Shown here one piece after another: positions 7,000 through 7,918 of a stretch of DNA of 7,918 bases. The notes beneath the pieces are model-generated. The model saw only the letters and a list, made by a program, of their open reading frames with translations. It searched no databases and was not told the DNA's origin. The DNA lies in assembly GCA_016208665.1 (NCBI GenBank), contig JACQXT010000020.1:1-7918 (forward strand). The letters run 5' to 3'. Origin of the DNA: Chitinivibrionia bacterium. GTDB taxonomy: Bacteria > Krumholzibacteriota > Krumholzibacteriia > WVZY01. Each line of letters begins with the position of its first letter. The stretch's first letter is position 1. The translations under genes and the position numbers were made by a program.

Positions 7000-7218
7000 T
7001 CACACTGCTTCGACGCGGATGACTTCCGGAATTCTCTCCTTGAGAATCTTCTCGATTCCCTGAGAGAGGGTAATCTGCGACATCGGACATCCGCCGCAGG
7101 CTCCGAGCAGACGGACCTGCACGACGCAGTCGACGATGTCTATGAGTTCGACGTTGCCGCCGTCCCGTTCAAGCGCGGGTCTGATTTCGTTCAGCACCGC
7201 TTCAACTTTTTTTCTCAT
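7000..7218 (-). CDS. nfu: NifU-like (Nfu) Fe-S cluster scaffold, single domain
   Basis: 72-residue protein equal to the stand-alone NifU C-terminal domain, which holds a [4Fe-4S] or [2Fe-2S] cluster between subunits and delivers it to target enzymes in the cytoplasm. The pattern is canonical: VEAVLNEIRPALERDGGNVE at the N-terminus, GACGGCPMSQITL with the cluster ligands C41 and C44, then GIEKILKERIPEVIRVEAV. A third cysteine, C31, is not usual as a ligand. The ATG at 7218 was chosen because GGAGG lies 7 nt upstream and the product then has the family length. The same frame could also open at GTG 7272, which would add 18 unconserved residues. The gene lies 63 bp after mrp and 4 nt before the GAF-PP2C gene, all on the same strand. 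Nfu next to mrp makes functional sense, since both handle Fe-S clusters. Confidence 0.95.
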   Translation of the reverse strand: MRKKVEAVLNEIRPALERDGGNVELIDIVDCVVQVRLLGACGGCPMSQITLSQGIEKILKERIPEVIRVEAV

Positions 7219-7225
7219 GAATGAA

Positions 7226-7230
7226 CCTCC
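7226..7230 (-). promoter_or_regulatory. Shine-Dalgarno site of the NifU-like gene
   Basis: Minus-strand GGAGG, 7 nt before the ATG at 7218. It is the strongest ribosome site in the window, and it fixes the start of the scaffold gene at 7218 rather than at the upstream GTG 7272. Confidence 0.8.
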
Positions 7231-7281
7231 ATTGGTTCGGGAAGCATACTGTTCATCACGCACCCCGTCCACGACAAACGC

Positions 7282-7918
7282 CTACCGTACGGGGCATGTC
7301 GCCAGAATTGAATCGGCGAGTCTAAAGAACGCCTTCGAGACCGGCGATGCCGCATCCGCGGCGATGACCGGTCTTCCCGTGTCGCCCGCTTCCCGGATGC
7401 GCGGGTCGAGCGGAATCTCGCCGAGAACTTCGAGGAACATCCTCAAGCCCTTTTCCGCATCGACGAGCGCCAGATGCGAGGGCGTGGTCACGATGACCGC
7501 GCCCGTCATCGGAACGGTCTGCACCAGGGTGAGCTGGGCGTCGCCGGTGCCGGGAGGAAGATCGACGAGCAGATAATCGAGATCTCCCCATTCGACGTCC
7601 CTGAGAAACTTCTTCGTGAGCCCCGCGACGATCGGCCCTCTCCAGATGACCGGCGCTCCGGCGTCCGTGAGAAACGCCAGGGACATGAGTTTCAATCCGT
7701 TGTGCTCGACCGGGGCGATCTCCTTATGCTTTCCCGCCTTGGGTTTTGCATTCACGTCAAGCATCACCTTGAGGCTCGGGCCGTAGATATCGGCGTCCAG
7801 GAGCCCCACGCCGAAGCCGCGCGCCTGGAGCGCGAGCGCGAGATTCACACACACCGTCGACTTGCCGACGCCGCCTTTCCCGCTCGCCACCGCGATGATG
7901 TTCTTCACGCCCGGAATC
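7282..7918 (-). CDS. mrp: Mrp/ApbC-type P-loop ATPase (Fe-S carrier), 5' end beyond window, internal block missing
   Basis: Mrp/ApbC/Nbp35 proteins are ATPases that bind and transfer Fe-S clusters. The frame is open to the window edge. Codons before GTG 7908 read I-P-G-V-K-N, the standard junction after the N-terminal MIP18/DUF59 domain, so the GTG is an internal Val and the true start lies off the window. Counting that Val as residue 1, the deviant Walker A SGKGGVGKST is at ~9-18, LLDADIYGPSLKVML at ~36-50, VIWRGPIVAGLTKKFL at ~87-102, and Walker B LLVDLPPGTGDAQLTLVQT at ~113-131. The end (LGEIPLDPRIREAGDTGRP) is also canonical. However, EKGLRMF (to residue 158) runs directly into LEVLGEIPL. 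Relatives have about 45-48 more residues between these points, including the ENMS segment and the CPHCG-type cluster-binding motif. The frame is kept across the seam (near 7425-7437). The stop is TAG at 7284-7282, 63 bp before the Nfu start. Family certain; canonical Fe-S binding doubtful if the sequence is correct. Confidence 0.93.
   Translation of the reverse strand, partial: IPGVKNIIAVASGKGGVGKSTVCVNLALALQARGFGVGLLDADIYGPSLKVMLDVNAKPKAGKHKEIAPVEHNGLKLMSLAFLTDAGAPVIWRGPIVAGLTKKFLRDVEWGDLDYLLVDLPPGTGDAQLTLVQTVPMTGAVIVTTPSHLALVDAEKGLRMFLEVLGEIPLDPRIREAGDTGRPVIAADAASPVSKAFFRLADSILATCPVR

Noticed and set aside
5163..7022. 619-codon open frame on the plus strand, antisense to the GAF-PP2C gene
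   Set aside because: It covers the phosphatase gene almost exactly and has no motif of its own; it is a shadow of that gene's codon bias.
1..7918. CRISPR arrays, tRNA or rRNA genes, insertion sequences, prophage or attachment sites
   Set aside because: No regularly spaced repeats, clover-leaf sequence, transposase or integrase motif, or terminal inverted repeats were found by eye on either strand.

Overview
The window is GC-rich bacterial chromosome with tightly packed genes. The only lineage-informative marker is the C-terminal tail of the secreted protein at 1268-3952, a FlgD-Ig-like/type A sorting domain (YPNPFNPSTTIRV near its start, IYFVRVEAG near its end). This tail is typical of the Fibrobacteres-Chlorobi-Bacteroidetes group and allied candidate phyla. 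I infer an uncultured high-GC member of that group, probably a metagenome contig, but I cannot name a phylum.

Layout. Positions 1-1011 (minus) hold most of a LytS/YehU-type membrane histidine kinase that runs off the left edge; a partner regulator could lie beyond it. Positions 1012-1267 are a divergent control region. It has a good sigma70-type promoter on each strand (TTGACT-N17-TATACT leftward, TTGACT-N17-TACAAT rightward) and a possible 40-codon CxxC microprotein frame. Positions 1268-3952 (plus) encode an 894-residue secreted heparinase II/III-like polysaccharide lyase with a C-terminal sorting domain. Positions 4013-7918 (minus) form a likely operon, in transcription order: Mrp/ApbC P-loop ATPase (5' end off the window), a 72-residue NifU-type Fe-S scaffold, a GAF-GAF-PP2C (RsbU/SpoIIE-type) phosphatase starting 4 nt after the scaffold, and a GT4 glycosyltransferase that is broken in the middle. 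The lyase and the glycosyltransferase are convergent, with 60 bp between them and no convincing terminator.

How the genes fit together. Mrp and the NifU-like protein belong to Fe-S cluster assembly and delivery. The double-GAF phosphatase is a signalling output module, likely acting on an anti-sigma-factor antagonist. The glycosyltransferase points to cell-surface or exopolysaccharide synthesis, and the lyase to extracellular uronic-acid polysaccharide breakdown. The pairing of Fe-S genes with a PP2C phosphatase is not a classical operon.

Most unusual feature: at least two, possibly three, conserved-family proteins lack an internal block while both flanks are well preserved. Mrp has lost about 45-48 residues in frame, including the ENMS segment and the Fe-S-binding CxxC. 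The glycosyltransferase has lost about 18-20 residues with a frame change. The histidine kinase may have lost a block before its IPLKIWNNTR segment. Either this genome or assembly has accumulated short deletions, or some of these proteins are genuinely shortened. The Mrp case has a testable biological reading, because an intact CxxC Fe-S scaffold is encoded directly downstream.
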